DNA of 64,000 nucleotides from Rhexocercosporidium sp. MPI-PUGE-AT-0058 (GCA_020746875.1 JAGTJL010000022.1:496001-560000), one strand, 5' to 3'; numbered from the stretch's first letter, positions 24,806-36,961 are shown. Translations and numbers: made by a program. Notes: generated from the letters alone by a model not told the origin.

Positions 24806-26735
24806 CTGAAACGATTGAAATCAAACCGACACAATTCAATCACTACACAAAGGCGTAGATGACATAGTTATACTTTTTCTCAACCCCATATCCTACTCGA
24901 GAACCCCGCGTTTGTACTTACCCAGTTCTAGTCAATCTCCGCCTTCACCGGAACCCCGGTTTTTCCGATCGATGGGATCACCGGTTCCCCGACTATTCAA
25001 TTTTGCCAGACCGAGATCGACACGGTAATCTCGTAAACGATTTAACCGTCTACAAATGACAACTGTTAGTGTGCATCGAGTCAGTTAGTACCTTAGAAAG
25101 GCTCGGGAAGGCTGGAAAGGCAGTCGAGTGCCGAGTTGGATCATTGGCTCGTCTACAATAATAAGGTTCAGCTACAACGCTATCATCTCCAGATACTAGT
25201 TCGTGCGGGGTTGAGAGGGCGGGGGTATAAATAGCTGGGGTTGTTCCATCCGTTCTATCGAGAGCTGAAGTTTAAGCAAAGGGGCTTTTCAGATGTTCAT
25301 GGATCGAAGACTTTGAGTCAGTTTCTTGATAACGAAAAGGGATTTGAGATTTGATACTTGAAGCTACCATCAAGAACGCTGATCCTGTCAAAAGTTTAGA
25401 TTTTCATTCTAGCAATAAGGCACGCCTTCGACTTCAGCTATGCATTTGAAGACATACCTCGATCTCAACAATTCACGTCACGTGTCGACCCATGTGGAGG
25501 AGGCTACTACTTGAATGGTGAGAGCAATCTCCAGAAACCAAATTAAAAGAAACTAAAGCGGAAAGACGATACTGATCGCTAAGTTATTCTCACAAATATG
25601 AGGGACCAGGACTCGAGCAAAAGCGATCATTCTGGATCGAGAAAGCTTCTCACGTGTTGCTTGTTTAAGTCTGGTGCTAGGTGGGATACTGACGAATCCG
25701 GTGACCACTCAGAACAGGAAGACTGGAAGTAACTCAACTCCCGAAACGTATTTGACGACTTCAATAGTAGAGCTCATGAAATTTAGCGGTGTTCTTCAAG
25801 CGCTTTGCAGCAAGTGGCAAAGTAGAGCTCAGTTGTTGCACCCTGCCCTGCCGCCATCATCATGTTCGATCTGTATCTTGCAGCTCTTACCGCACATGAT
25901 TCCTCTACGTAGCAACATATATAGATTCCAAACTGGAATTATGTTCTATGATGCTGACATATTTGAGAATATTGAGCAGAGCGGTGAAGAAGTAGCAACC
26001 TCCTCCGTGTCATGTCCATTTGTCTCTACTTTAATGTTCTTCCGTGGCGAACCTTTTTCTATTATTTTATTGGAATGTCATCAGTTTTATGGTCGTAGCA
26101 TGGGATATTCGAATTTAGTACATGCGAATGTGTAAGATGAAAATTTGAAGTAGTCACACGTTACCAACTATGAAATTTCCTTTCGATATTATGGATGCGA
26201 AACTATGCGGGAAAGAACATAAAGTTTGATGCCTGTCTACAGATCATCCCATCTCCATGTGCTGCTTACGTTGCGTCTGGAACATCTTGTGGATTCGCTT
26301 ATATCGGGTGCAGAAACCCAGACTGTGAAATAGAGAAAGGGCGATATGCCCTTGCTCGAGCCTCGCTTCGACCTCCATCTCACGGCAACATGGAACACTA
26401 CCAACCACCACTGCATCTGGCTGAAACCAATGCACACGTCCGGTAAGCCCTCCATTTAGATGACGGAACTTGGCTAATCTACTCCTAGTTTCAATCAAAT
26501 CCACCCTTTGGAAGAAAATGAACAAACTATAATTCCCTTGCCTCAATTTAAAATATTCGTCAAATGACACCCTTCTAGCCCAAAATCCTACGCTCATTAA
26601 TTACACAACACCTAGAAGGCAAACGACTATAAGATGCTCGTCCCTCGCACTCGTTTCCAAGCCGCTCGAACTTGCTTCGCTAGCACATCCGCTCTCTTCT
26701 GCAAACTTCCAAAGATTATCTACATCATCGTCGCA
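24806..26735. other. Divergent intergenic region (1.9 kb)
   Basis: Separates the minus-strand DUF5703 gene from the plus-strand esterase gene and must hold both promoters. A TATAAATA box lies at 25226-25233. Two similar blocks, CACCGGAACCCCG (about 24949) and CACCGGTTCCCCG (about 24981), form an imperfect CGG/CCG-rich pair of the kind bound by Zn2Cys6 regulators. A 153-codon open frame at 25674-26135 has no ATG start or recognisable features and was not called. Confidence 0.45.
25226..25233 (+). promoter_or_regulatory. TATA-box-like element
   Basis: TATAAATA within GGGGGTATAAATAGC. It reads as TATTTATA on the other strand, so it could serve either direction. It is 420 bases from the DUF5703 start and 1.5 kb from the esterase start, so its target is uncertain. 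Confidence 0.35.
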
Positions 26736-27548
26736 ATGTTGATCACGGCCGCTATACTCCTCATTGTCGCACGCGTCCTCGCACATCCGGCTCAGGTTGA
26801 GGAGAGGCAGAGTTGTCCTAAGATCCATATTTTTGGCGCACGAGAGACGACTGCTCCTGTTGGATTCGGCACCGCTGGCACAGTCGTGAATTTGGTCCTT
26901 GGTGCTTTTCCAGGGTCAACCGCCGAAGCTATCGTCTATCCTGCGTGTGGTGGACAGTCCAGTTGTGGTGGGAAGAGCTATGGTGCTTCGGCTCTTGAAG
27001 GGACGGGTAATGTTGCAAAGACTGTAAATGCATATAACACCAAATGCCCCAATACTCAATTGGTTTTGGTTGGATACTCTCAGGTAAGCACTTCCACTAT
27101 CGGACAACGATGGGCCAAGCACACAATTACTGACATTTTCAGGGTGGTCAAATCATGGACAACGCTTTTTGTGGCGGCGGAGACAGTAACATCGGTCTTT
27201 CAGACACCAAGACACCCATTCAAGAATCAGCAATCAAGATGATCAAAGCTGCGATCTTTATGGGAGATCCGCGACACATCCCTGGACTACCGTATAATGT
27301 TGGGACTTGCAGTGCAAATGGAGTAAGAGCCCATCTCATGCAAAGTGAGCTGGAATACGCTGACAAGAATATAGTTTGCACCTCGCCCATCTGGCTTCGT
27401 CTGCCCAGTTGCATCTGCAGTCCAGTCATACTGCGACTCCGCAGATCCATACTGCTGCAATGGAAACGACGCAAACGCTCATCAGCAGTACGGGAATAAG
27501 TACGGTCAAGCTGCGCTTACATTCATCAAGAGTAAGTTGACTGCATGA
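26736..27548 (+). CDS. Carbohydrate esterase family 5 (acetylxylan esterase/cutinase)
   Basis: Exons 26736-27083, 27143-27322, 27375-27548; 702 nt, 233 residues. The signal peptide MLITAAILLIVARVLA precedes a mature region opening HIFGARETTAPVGFG, the standard CE5 start. The nucleophile Ser sits in GYSQ/GGQIMD, split exactly by intron 1. The catalytic Asp is expected in CDSADPYCCNGND and the catalytic His in HQQYG, both in the last exon. Paired cysteines (CGGQSSCGGKSYG, CGGGD, CSANG) match CE5 disulphides. No cellulose-binding module is attached. The composition is closer to AXEII acetylxylan esterases than to true cutinases, so deacetylation of xylan is the likelier role. An in-frame ATG at 26634 would add 34 residues but would spoil the clean signal peptide. 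Confidence 0.9.
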
Positions 27549-27725
27549 AATTAAAATGAGATATCATATCTGCATACGATCTGTACATACAAACTCCAAA
27601 GCAAAAGTTCTCACAGCCACCACATTTTTGAAGATGAAGCAATCCTAAGTGTGAGAATCTGCACGCCGTGAATTATTTTCTTTTAGCCATATATTGAGGC
27701 GGTTTGAGGTTTGTTTAGAGTCCTG

Positions 27726-27781
27726 CCCATCCCCCTGCGTTCGCTCGGTTAAGTACCCCGCGTTTTGTGGAGGGGGATGGG
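27726..27781. repeat. 11-bp perfect inverted repeat
   Basis: CCCATCCCCCT (27726-27736) and AGGGGGATGGG (27771-27781), separated by 34 bases, could form a small hairpin about 180 bases downstream of the esterase stop. Function unknown; possibly only the residue of a small element. Confidence 0.5.
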
Positions 27782-30208
27782 GGTGTGGTGGCGTATTTGC
27801 CTGAATGCAATGCCGCATGCTCAGAATAGATTGTAGGAATACGGGCAGTGGGGAATTTCTTTAAGCTTAATCTTAAAGGGTCGGCAAAGGTCATGCAGAG
27901 CCTGTTTTATTCGGCGGACCGGATGTCGCTTGGGAATGTTATGCCGCTGTGCTAAATCGTAAGTATTGATGTAAAGATGGAGACATGGAATAGGAGGTCT
28001 GAGCTTCGAAACTCCCTATTTCTTGAGGGATTTGAATCATGTAAGAAACCTAAGCTATTAGTGTAGAAAACAACAGTTCTTGTCTTGATCAAATGCCTTC
28101 ACAGTTGAGTCATGATTGGTGTTGCCGACAGCCTGACTATCAGGAGCAAACGTGCATGCAGAGCAGTCTTCCCATGCTATGACGACGATGAAACTGTGGT
28201 TCCATGTAACTTTTGATGTCTGGATTACGTATTCTAGTTTTGTCGTCCCAGAAGTCCGCGTGTGAAGATGATGAACTGACGAAATTATGATATCACTTTC
28301 CGGCACGATTGGACCATGTGGTGTATACTCTGGCGGGCCGCCATCACTGCTCCTCGCCTTCCGACAAACTCCGAGATTCTTACATATCCCCCTGCCCTAC
28401 CATACTTCACAGAGATTGTCTGCCGCGGCCAAAGAGCAACCGGAAGGTCTTCTGAAGCCGATTGTTGATTGCTGCAAACCAGCATATCCTCTCGACCTCC
28501 AAGTAGAGGATTTGGAGCAAGCAGTTTACCTCTTTCAATCACTTGATTTTGATGTAACGTTGAACAAATTGGAATGCTGATCTAGTCTCCTAGGAGAAGA
28601 TTGCTACAACTGTCAAGCAGCAATTGCAAGTTCTTCCAAATGTGCTGGCTGTAGTACTGAATGTAAACCTTGTTAATAAGCCTACCAAAGAGGCAGAACA
28701 CCTGCAGAGAATCACTACGCAAGCCATCACTCCCGCTACAGAAGAAGATCAATTACTGCTGTGATTCAACCGGATTGTAGTCTGGATACTTCCGCAATAG
28801 GTTTCGACGTTAGCGGTAGCAAAGATTCGGACATTGAATCCAGACGATGCATACCACCCACCCCTACAAACCTGCTGATCCTCACAGCCACTCGATATCC
28901 AGAAAGTATACTCATGAAGATGAAAAGTTTTAGAGACGAATAAAAAAATCGAAGACAAGAATCATCGAAGTAGCGGAGTGGACAAAATCATGGACGGACA
29001 TATACGTGGGCAAGCAAATCAGCACAAAGAAAAGGAAAACTACGCCCTTCAAGCATTAACCTTACCCACTCACCTGAAGACCATAATTCTCTCCCGAGAT
29101 CTTTCTTTTTCGCCACATCGAATAACAAACAAGGACAAGAACTAGATGTGAGTACCGACCGAGTGTTGGAAATCTCAATGCCACCCAAGATCCGACTGGC
29201 ATAAGTTCGACGAGATACGCAAGGGCAGATCGATGGCTGCGATCGAGGCAAAGAGAGAGTGATGGAAGAAAGAATGGACTGATATATCGAGGTGATGCCC
29301 TCAGTGTAGAATCAGACGGAAAACGAGCGAGGGGAACGTACTCTGTTTCTTCTTTGTCAAGAATGATATGGTGAGGTTGCATAAGGGAAAGCGACGTGTG
29401 CGGGCTGCGGATGAATTCTGCAGAGGCCTCTCTGGCGTTAGGATGCTAGATGGTGCTTGAGTTGTCTGGCTTGAGGATTCGACGTTTTCAAATCCGGACA
29501 GCAGTTAGAAAATGAATTGAACTTCGACTCTACTTGACAGTGTATCGATTCGTGAATTATGCCTAACAAGGTCTTAACAAATTTTCGGAGAGATGACCAC
29601 TGAATCAAGAGGTTCATAGTAGATATGGTGATGTGGCGGTGGTGCTTGAGATGGGTGGCAGACAGGCCGGGAAGAGGTATCCGGATGACATCTAGGCGCG
29701 AAACTCAAATATGGAGTCTTTGGGAAGCTTTGCGAGAAATGCAAAAACAATATTCATTCAAAAGTATATTCACTTTCCACGAGTTCCTCTTCGACTGTCA
29801 GATTCATGATGGTCTCCAGGAATAAATTATGGAGGGCACACCTCGGTAAAATAAAGTGGGGCTTAGCGATGTTGCCAAGCCATATGTGGCGAAGCGTACT
29901 CTATTGTACGAACCCACCAATGAAATCCCCATCCTCCAAGGCCAACTCCACTTCATGTGAAAGGATGCCAGCAGTGCAAAAAACAAGGTTAACATCATTC
30001 AATTGTGGCTGGGTGAAATCGCAGCAACAAAGTTTGAAGCTGCATTCGCGGTTATTGCTGCTCGTTGTGGTTAGTCAGCCAGCACCAGTGACATCATTGG
30101 ACCTCTCGCCTGGCACAGAACGCGTTGCCTCGTCATCCCCGCCAGCCGAGCCACATGTAAACGAATCGAGGCGACGACCATATTATTATACGATGGATGA
30201 CCTGTGAA

Positions 30209-30215
30209 TATATAT
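30209..30215 (+). promoter_or_regulatory. TATA-like element of the SYLF gene
   Basis: TATATAT 125 bases upstream of ATG 30340, followed by a CT-rich leader typical of well-expressed fungal genes. Confidence 0.4.
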
Positions 30216-30339
30216 CTAAGTCTCTTTCGTCAAGAGTCTTCCGCTTCTCATACCCATCTTCAAACTCTCTCCCAACCTTCACCTTACGATCTCGCCCCTC
30301 TCACGGCCACTACCACCCGAACAAATCAAATCCCTCAAA

Positions 30340-31950
30340 ATGCCAGTCTGGGAGAAGACCAAGCACGGAAGCAAAGCCGCCTTTGACAAAGGATGGGCAG
30401 CTTTCGAGAAGTTAGGAGCTCCAGTCAACAAACTCACAAACAAGATCGGATCGGAAGCATTCTGGCCTCAAGGTCTCGGTCCTGAATCCGACAAAGCAGC
30501 TCGTATCCTGAAATCATTCTGTAGTGAGTTACCCCGACCCCTAGAGGCTATGTTTATGAACTTGCTAACAAGAACAGAGGATGGATTCTACAAAGATGAG
30601 CCTGTGGCTACGGCGACGAGCCCCGTTACGGCTGGTCCTGTACCAACTGGCCCCGCCTCAAGCGTCCCTGCATCAGCCGGTCAAGCAGCACCGATCACCT
30701 CAACTACACCTTCAGAGAAAAGACCATTATCTCCAGGCCCCAAAAACAAACCCAAGGTTCTCGTCAAGATCCCCCAAAAAGTCATTCAGAACTGTGTCGG
30801 TCTGGCAGTTTTCACGGTCATGCGAACCGGACTCTGGGTGAGTGGAGCCGGCGGATCCGGCGTTCTCATCGCCCGCAAAGAGGATGGTAACTGGGGCCCC
30901 CCATCTGGAATCCTGATTCACACACTCGGCGTAGGCTTTATGGCTGGTATCGATATCTACGACTGCGTTATCGTCATCAATAACCGTAAAGCGCTGGAAG
31001 CTTTCAAGTCTTTGCGTGTATCTCTCGGAGGAGAACTCTCGGTTGTTGCGGGACCGCTTGGAGCTGGTGGAATTCTCGAAGCGGAACTTATTAAGAACAG
31101 CAAGAAGCCTATTTTCAGCTATGTCAAGAGCCGTGGTCTGTATGGTGGACTTCAAATCGACGGAACGATCATTGTCGAGCGAAACGATGAGAATGCGAAG
31201 TTCTACGGGGAGAGACTACCAATCTCGAGCATTCTTGCTGGGCAGGTCAAGAACATCCCGGTACAGACTAAGATGTTGATGGAGGTTGTCAAGCAAGCCG
31301 AGGGCAGAACAGACGTCGATCCCGTCGTTCTGGAACAGGCATCTCATATCCCACCTCCCTCCGACTTAGAGGTTGAGAAAATGAGTGAACCTACCCAGGA
31401 CCAGAAGAACGATTTCGCTCCCCCGCCTCAATATGACCCTACTCACTTCGGTGCAGCCACTTCAACGGCGGCACATGATGAGAAGACAGGTTTCGGGAAT
31501 CAGCAAGCTTACCCCGCCCATAATTACTCAGACCCAGCCAGCTGTGGCGCGCAACAAGCCTACCCAGCCCAAACCCACGTTGACCAGCCCAGCTTCGGCA
31601 CACAACAAACAGGCACATCGAACCCTCTAGGAACAAACACTTTCGCACCCCATAACCAATCAACAACCACACATACCCCAGCCGTTGGCAACGACGGCTT
31701 CCCAACCTACGACCCAACCTTATACGATCCTCCAACTCCAATGGCTACAGGAAATACTTCCAACACACACCCGCTTCCTCTCGGCCAACATCCCATGAAA
31801 ACCGATTCGGGATTCGCTCCTCCACCTGGACCACCCCCAGGACAGTCGTTGCAGAGAACTGATTCGGGATTCCCCGGACCCCCTCCTAGATCGCCGAGGA
31901 GAGATGCAGATTCGAAGCAGGATCCGGATGGACCGCCGAGGTATGCTTGA
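30340..31950 (+). CDS. SYLF (Ysc84/DUF500) domain protein
   Basis: Exons 30340-30523 and 30578-31950, 518 residues. The 54-nt intron (GTGAGT...AACAG) is a multiple of three and stop-free, so it is easily misread as coding; removing it gives ILKSFCKDGFYKDEP. The SYLF domain, at about residues 100-300, contains KIPQKVIQNCVGLAVFTVM, GAGGSGVLIARKEDG and KFYGERLPISSILAG, matching the lipid-binding fold of yeast Ysc84/Lsb3 and human SH3YL1. Unlike Ysc84 there is no C-terminal SH3 domain. Instead the tail is Pro/Gln-rich with loose repeats (QQAYPA twice; TDSGF followed by prolines twice) that could be SH3 ligands. Likely role: binding phosphoinositides and actin at endocytic sites, by family inference. 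Confidence 0.9.
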   Translation: MPVWEKTKHGSKAAFDKGWAAFEKLGAPVNKLTNKIGSEAFWPQGLGPESDKAARILKSFCSELPRPLEAMFMNLLTRTEDGFYKDEPVATATSPVTAGPVPTGPASSVPASAGQAAPITSTTPSEKRPLSPGPKNKPKVLVKIPQKVIQNCVGLAVFTVMRTGLWVSGAGGSGVLIARKEDGNWGPPSGILIHTLGVGFMAGIDIYDCVIVINNRKALEAFKSLRVSLGGELSVVAGPLGAGGILEAELIKNSKKPIFSYVKSRGLYGGLQIDGTIIVERNDENAKFYGERLPISSILAGQVKNIPVQTKMLMEVVKQAEGRTDVDPVVLEQASHIPPPSDLEVEKMSEPTQDQKNDFAPPPQYDPTHFGAATSTAAHDEKTGFGNQQAYPAHNYSDPASCGAQQAYPAQTHVDQPSFGTQQTGTSNPLGTNTFAPHNQSTTTHTPAVGNDGFPTYDPTLYDPPTPMATGNTSNTHPLPLGQHPMKTDSGFAPPPGPPPGQSLQRTDSGFPGPPPRSPRRDADSKQDPDGPPRYA

Positions 31951-32225
31951 GTGGGGTGATGGTTGGTGAGATGATGAATTAGATGATGTTTATTTGTAAG
32001 CTTTGATGTTGTGGTAGCGAGGAGCTGAGCGTTGCCTTTTTTTTATTAGCTGAGATTACTATGGATACAGAATATTCAGACTCAAGCCTTCCAGAAGTGG
32101 TATATTCGGAGATTGTGATTATCTGAAATGTTCAATTGTTGCAGAAATTATAATTTGGCACACCAGGGTATATCCATCTTACAGTACACAAAATTCCCTT
32201 TTACTCTAACCAAATCTGTGAAGCT

Positions 32226-33851
32226 TTACACGAAAGCTAGAGCATCGCCCAATCGATATTGACAACGAAAGAAATCAGACATCGCTCCGATCGACATATT
32301 TTGGGAAGGCGAGAGCTCGTATCGAGGTATGGACATCCCATGTTGCTGTACGCAGGCCGTGGTTTCGGCCACAGTCTGGATCTCTGCGTTTACGTAGGAG
32401 GACTTGGCTCTTGACCTGTGATCCTCCTTGCCTTTGATGTTCGAAGCTTGAATCCAATCCTTAGACCGCAGAATCGTCTTTGTATCGGGCCAGGTAGCGC
32501 GGACTGGGAGATTGTGGATGAGAAGACTTCGCCGGCGTTCTTGTTTTGCTCTTTCTTGTCTCATTTCCATGCGTGTCGGACTTCCCGACAGCGACCTCTT
32601 CCTCTCGATTGAAGCTAACTCCGTTGGATGTATTGTTTGTGCTTCGTCGATCACCGCCTTAGGCCTCTCCTCGATCAATGTACTCCTCCTACTCAGCCGT
32701 TTAAGTTGACACTCGCTAACAGGAAAAATGCCTCGTTTCCTCTCATGCTTCACCTCCCAACTCTCCGTCCCTTGCGGAAATTCCTCTGGTGCCCTTTTCG
32801 TCTGCATCGAACATTCTCTTAAACCCAAATCCAAATCTCCATTCATGTATGTTTTTCTTCTTTCCGACCTCGTCTCAATATTCTGAATACTAGACTGCCC
32901 CTCCCTTGACTTCGTTGGACTCGGACCCGACACAGTATACGCTTTCCTCCTCACCAGGTCCCTCGCCACACTTGCCAAGTTCGGCGCCAGCTTTGGAATC
33001 TTCTGACCGGGCGAAATCGAATCCCGATACGAGATCTTACTATCTTTATCCGATGCGAAGAACTCATCATTCGAACCGAATGAGACTTGCAATGTCGGTA
33101 TATGACGTGTACTGCGGCCGTCGGGTGGGAAGAGCCATTGCTGGAGCGTGGGAGGGAGTTTGTGGTGTTCTGGAGAAAGGTTTAATTAGCTTTGGTCCTC
33201 CAGAGTGATGTTTGGAACTGGTAGGAGGAGAGGTGAGAAAAAAGATCAGAGGAAGTAAACGCACCTTGGCGAAAATCACCACTATCATCTTCCCATGAGA
33301 TGTAATACCGATCGAAAGCTCCAAACGCAACGCATATTATCTCTTTCACATTTTCCAGCTCTCGGAGTGCTGATGGGCCGTCTTTAGATCCCGATCTGAT
33401 GTGGGACTTCGTTCGTCTTTCCCTTTCTGAACCTTGTTTGGATGATTGTGGAGTTTGCTTCCTTCTCCGAGTCGTCAGTTCTGGATGCCGTTTTCACTTG
33501 GATCAACTTCAGAGGTAGAACATACTTGACTATCACACTTTCGTGACTCGCGTCCCGAGCCTTACTATCAGCAGCGTCCACCTCTTCATCTCCACTCTCG
33601 CTCCCAGAAGTAGACACAGATGCCGAATCAGGAATGAACTCATCGCTCGTCCGCGAAAAACTCGCTACTCTAACCGGCGGATCGAAAATCGAGGAGTAAG
33701 ACGTACGTGCCGAACTTGCTGCGTTGGAGCCTTCTGAGACTGAAGCATAGGAATTGCGGGCAGATGTCGTTGGTGAAGAGGATGCGTGAGGGAACTTTGG
33801 GTTTGATGGAGTGCGAGAGAGAGCTGTGTTATTGAGGGTGAGGGATGACAT
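32226..33851 (-). CDS. Fungal protein of unknown function
   Basis: Three minus-strand exons: 33851-33526, 33461-33265, 33169-32226; 1,467 nt, 488 residues. Intron 1 (64 nt, CTGAC branch) and intron 2 (95 nt) have standard ends and keep the frame. The N-terminus is Ser-rich and disordered (RTSYSSIFDPP). A short folded-looking block across exons 2-3 reads LENVKEIICVAFGAFD, YYISWEDDSGDF and TLQQWLFPPDG. This pattern (aromatic YxxSWEDG-like, then LPxTLxxWLxP) recurs in fungal proteins of unknown role. The C-terminal 250 residues are basic and charged (RRSLLIHNLPVRATWP), without recognised motifs. It is divergent from a possible small gene at 34000 across only about 150 bases. Confidence 0.75.
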
Positions 33852-33999
33852 CGTGAGTTGAGTTTGATGATGTTTCTGGATTTGTTGACTTTGAAAATAA
33901 AGCAGATCAATGCTACCGCGTTCAATTGAAAAAGGTAGGAGTCTCTGCTCAACAACACTGCTGTAGTATCCCAGTCATCGACTCGCCAACATTTTGACC

Positions 34000-34260
34000 A
34001 TGCACACCATGTCCTCCCTGCTCACCGTCCCCACAATATTGAAACTCGCCAGCCAGATTCCCGTACGATGCTTATCTTCCGAGATCTGCGCCGCCAAGCA
34101 TCTCTCTTTCAACCAACGAACCACTTTTACGCATGATGGTAAGATCTTACACTCTCTGGCGTCTATCAGGTCATGGCTCGTGCTTCCGCATGACTTTTCT
34201 CTGCGGTCGTTGTTTTGGATGTGGGATCATGGTTGTTGCGGGGAGATGGGTGGGCTTTAG
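34000..34260 (+). CDS. Possible small gene or first exon, low confidence
   Basis: ATG 34000 starts MHTMSSLLTVPTILKLASQI, which resembles a mitochondrial targeting peptide, and the frame stays open for 86 codons to 34260. A GTAAGA site at about 34141 could be a donor. The +1 frame after it encodes a Cys-rich stretch (FLCGRCFGCG) and ends at about 34307, but the only acceptor seen would give a 31-nt intron, too short to trust. It sits 148 bases from the divergent gene at 33851, suggesting a shared promoter. Neither product nor exon structure is established. Confidence 0.3.
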   Translation: MHTMSSLLTVPTILKLASQIPVRCLSSEICAAKHLSFNQRTTFTHDGKILHSLASIRSWLVLPHDFSLRSLFWMWDHGCCGEMGGL

Positions 34261-34830
34261 CGAGGATGGGGTTTTATATGTGTATGAGATGGAGGGTGTC
34301 GAATGATTGGGGTTCCTGATGATTTTGTGATGGCTAGGGTGGGAGTGAATGAAGACTGCTGGTGTTTATTAGGACAGCAGACATGTCGGCTCGGGAAGAG
34401 TTCTCGGGCCCCGGGTATCGTTCTGTGGCTTGGCTTCGTGCCGCATAGATGAGAGTGTGACTTGAACAGATGTGTCAGTTACACTCAATCTTTGGAAGTT
34501 AAACTAGAATACACATAACGAAAATAACTCTTCCTCATGGGTAAGAAAATGTTACGATCAGTGTAATCTACGACCCCTCATTCGGGGACCCCACAGCTGA
34601 CAGGGTCAATCGTGAACGCCAAGCCTATTGGAGGAAAATCACAGGATTCAGATTGATTTGCATAGGTTCGGAGTGATATACAGCGAGATTTCGAGGTGGG
34701 TATACTCGACGGGAAATTCTGAATCTCGTTGCCAGAATGAAGAATAAAGGAGCAAGCACATTGAAGTCGCGAGGGCTTGGTTTCTTGTCCTGATAGTTTT
34801 ACTTTCAGCTTCATTACTAGGCGGACCTTT
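34261..34830. other. Intergenic region upstream of the pectate lyase
   Basis: About 570 bases with no gene seen; it presumably contains the pectate lyase promoter. Confidence 0.5.
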
Positions 34831-36184
34831 ATGATGTTCATTATAAAGTCACTCCTTACTATTGGAGTCTTAGTCGTATTTCAGACAGTCAAAGCCCAGA
34901 ATGCATTTCCTGGAGCTGTGGGATTCGGTGCCATTGCGACGGGTGGGAATAGCGGGACAACGTACCATGTCACAACACTTGCAGATTCTGGTGCTGGGTC
35001 ATTTGTGAGTGACTAACCTATCACATTATCATGCCCAGCCTCTTATTCACAATGCTGTTTACTGCGAAATAACAAATTTCCTGGTCTGATGAGTCTAAGG
35101 GAAGCGGCAGGATTTGTTCGTGACAAGACTTATATCTGACATTTGTTGCAGCGAGACGCTGTGAGTGCATCTAACCGCAACATCGTTTTTGACGTCAGCG
35201 GGTACATCATTCTCAAATCAGCCGTTTCATTGTCGTCTTCCATCACTATCAATGGACAGACGGCTCCTGCTCCCGGGATTGGGATCATGGCGGCGGAGGT
35301 GTCAGCAAGTGACAAAAACAATATCATCATCCGTAGTAAGTCTTTGAAATGTTTTCAATATCCGACGCCGCTTGAATATAGCTCATGGATGACCATAGAC
35401 TTGCGTATGCGGCAAGGCAATTTGGATAAAAAGACTGGAAAAAGTGCTTTCAACATGGGAGGTGCTAAGAAGTGAGTTATTTCAAAGATCTAAACGGCTT
35501 GATCTGACAGAGCTCAGTGTTATTCTCGACCACTGCTCAGTTGCGTATGGGCAATGGGACTCAATCGACGGGGTTGGCGTGACAAATATCACAATTTCCA
35601 ACTCCATCATCGCCTTCCCTATCGGTCAACAGTTCGGTGCACACATCGAAGGGAACCAAGCCACATACTACGGGAATCTCTGGGTCAGCGGACACAACCG
35701 GCAACCACTTTCCAAAGCTAATTCGCAATACATCAACAACGTAGTGTATAATTACCAAGCCGCCTATACAGTCGCTAATACGGGAGGTGTGTTCAATCAC
35801 GACATCATCAACAACTATTTCGTTGCTGGACCGAGCACGACCAGCGTCAGCAATTACTATTTCCAAATCAACGCAGGTCAGAGTGTATACGCAAAAGGAA
35901 ATTACGCAGATACGAATAAAGACGGAGTAATCAACGGAGCTCTGCAGAATAAAGTCGGAAGCTCTGTTGTCTTGAGTGCACCCTGGGCAAACGATTCCGC
36001 GGCCATGGCTTCAAGATCTGCGGCTGATGCTTATGCGTATGTTCTTGCCAATGCGGGGGCTTCACCAAGAGATGAAGTGGATGCTTTTGCTGTTAAGACC
36101 GTACAATCTTTGGGGACGTCTGGAGTCATTTATACCAATCAGGCGAGCACAGGGCTGAGCAATGGCGGATATGGCACGCTCTGA
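34831..36184 (+). CDS. Secreted pectate lyase, polysaccharide lyase family 1
   Basis: Exons 34831-35004, 35152-35335, 35399-35471, 35518-36184; 1,098 nt, 365 residues. Start MMFIIKSLLTIG gives a signal peptide ending near VKAQ. The mature protein begins AFPGAVGFGAIATGG, the usual opening of this bacterial-like PL1 group. Parallel beta-helix motifs follow: ITINGQTAPAPGI, IIIRNLRMRQGN, VILDHCSVAYGQWDSID (calcium-site region) and GHNRQP, whose Arg is the expected catalytic base. It should cleave polygalacturonate by beta-elimination outside the cell, aiding plant-wall breakdown. Intron 1 (147 nt) is longer than the others. Splice phases are consistent throughout. No carbohydrate-binding module is present. 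Confidence 0.9.
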
Positions 36185-36278
36185 TAGGATGGTGGATAAT
36201 AGAACCCCATGATAGCTGCATGTCTTCTCAAAATGGAATTGAACACCATTAAGATTGATAAGAAACCTAGCTCGAACC

Positions 36279-36961
36279 TTAGTCCCTCATATCACCCAGA
36301 GGCTTCCCCATCCTGACCCGCTTCTCCCATCTACAAAGTTCCACCTCCAACACCTCCCTCTCCTTCCCCAACTTGCCAATCAACATGTCCTCATCAACGT
36401 CAAAATAAAGTCCCCACTCTCCACCATCTTCTTTTGTAGCAAGGAATCCCTCCCATTTGTCAAGAGTCAATCTCTTGTCCTGTCGGGTACAGTCGAAAGG
36501 TCCAGTGATGTTGGGATGGGCATCGGCTTTGACGCCATATCTGACTTGATAGGTTTCTCGATCAATATATATCCAATTCAGAATTGGTGCTTCGTCTGTG
36601 ATTGTCGATACCAGTCCCTCGTAGGGGGCGGAATCAGGCGCAGTGGGGTACGGGAGATAATATCCCGCGAAAGGATGAAGCTCTGTGTCTGCTGGATTGG
36701 TTTTGACGTACAGCTAGGAGTAGAATTATGAGCACGAGTTCGAGCGAGAATCAAGGGAAATCGACAAACTCTTGACTTCTTCAACGCAACTTGTCTATGG
36801 TCGATCTCTAAACTCAGTGGCGAGGGGTCTGAGCAGCTCACAATGAGATTGCATCTGCGCGCGCGATGTTCTTCTCTCCGATCTTTTGTTTGGCCCTGCC
36901 GAATCGCTTCGTTTGTCGCGAGTAGTGCCGGACAAGTCAACAATGCGATTAGCATAGACAT
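36279..36961 (-). CDS. Small conserved-looking fungal protein, unknown function
   Basis: Exons 36961-36770 and 36713-36279; 627 nt, 208 residues, with a 56-nt intron (GTTTGT...CCTAG). The N-terminus MSMLIALLTCPALLA is hydrophobic, like a signal anchor, and is followed by a strongly basic RREEHRARRCNLIVSC. The exon 2 product has an orderly run of motifs: HPFAGYYLPYP, YEGLVSTITDEAP, NWIYIDRETYQVRYG, GPFDCT, LTLDKWEGFLA and WGLYFDVDED. These suggest a compact beta-rich domain. I recall this pattern from uncharacterised ascomycete proteins but cannot assign a function. It ends 95 bases from the pectate lyase stop, tail to tail. Confidence 0.75.

Larger units (their letters stand above)
27549..30339. 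other. 2.8-kb stretch without an intact gene
   Basis: Mostly featureless apart from the inverted repeat at 27726-27781. Around 29840-30080 one frame gives protein-like fragments (LYEPTNEIPILQGQL; IIQLWLGEIAATKFEAAF) interrupted by stops, perhaps an eroded gene of unknown family. The last 130 bases hold the SYLF-gene promoter. Confidence 0.45.

Noticed and set aside
25674..26135. 153-codon open frame
   Set aside because: No ATG at its start, no signal or domain, and irregular composition; likely chance.
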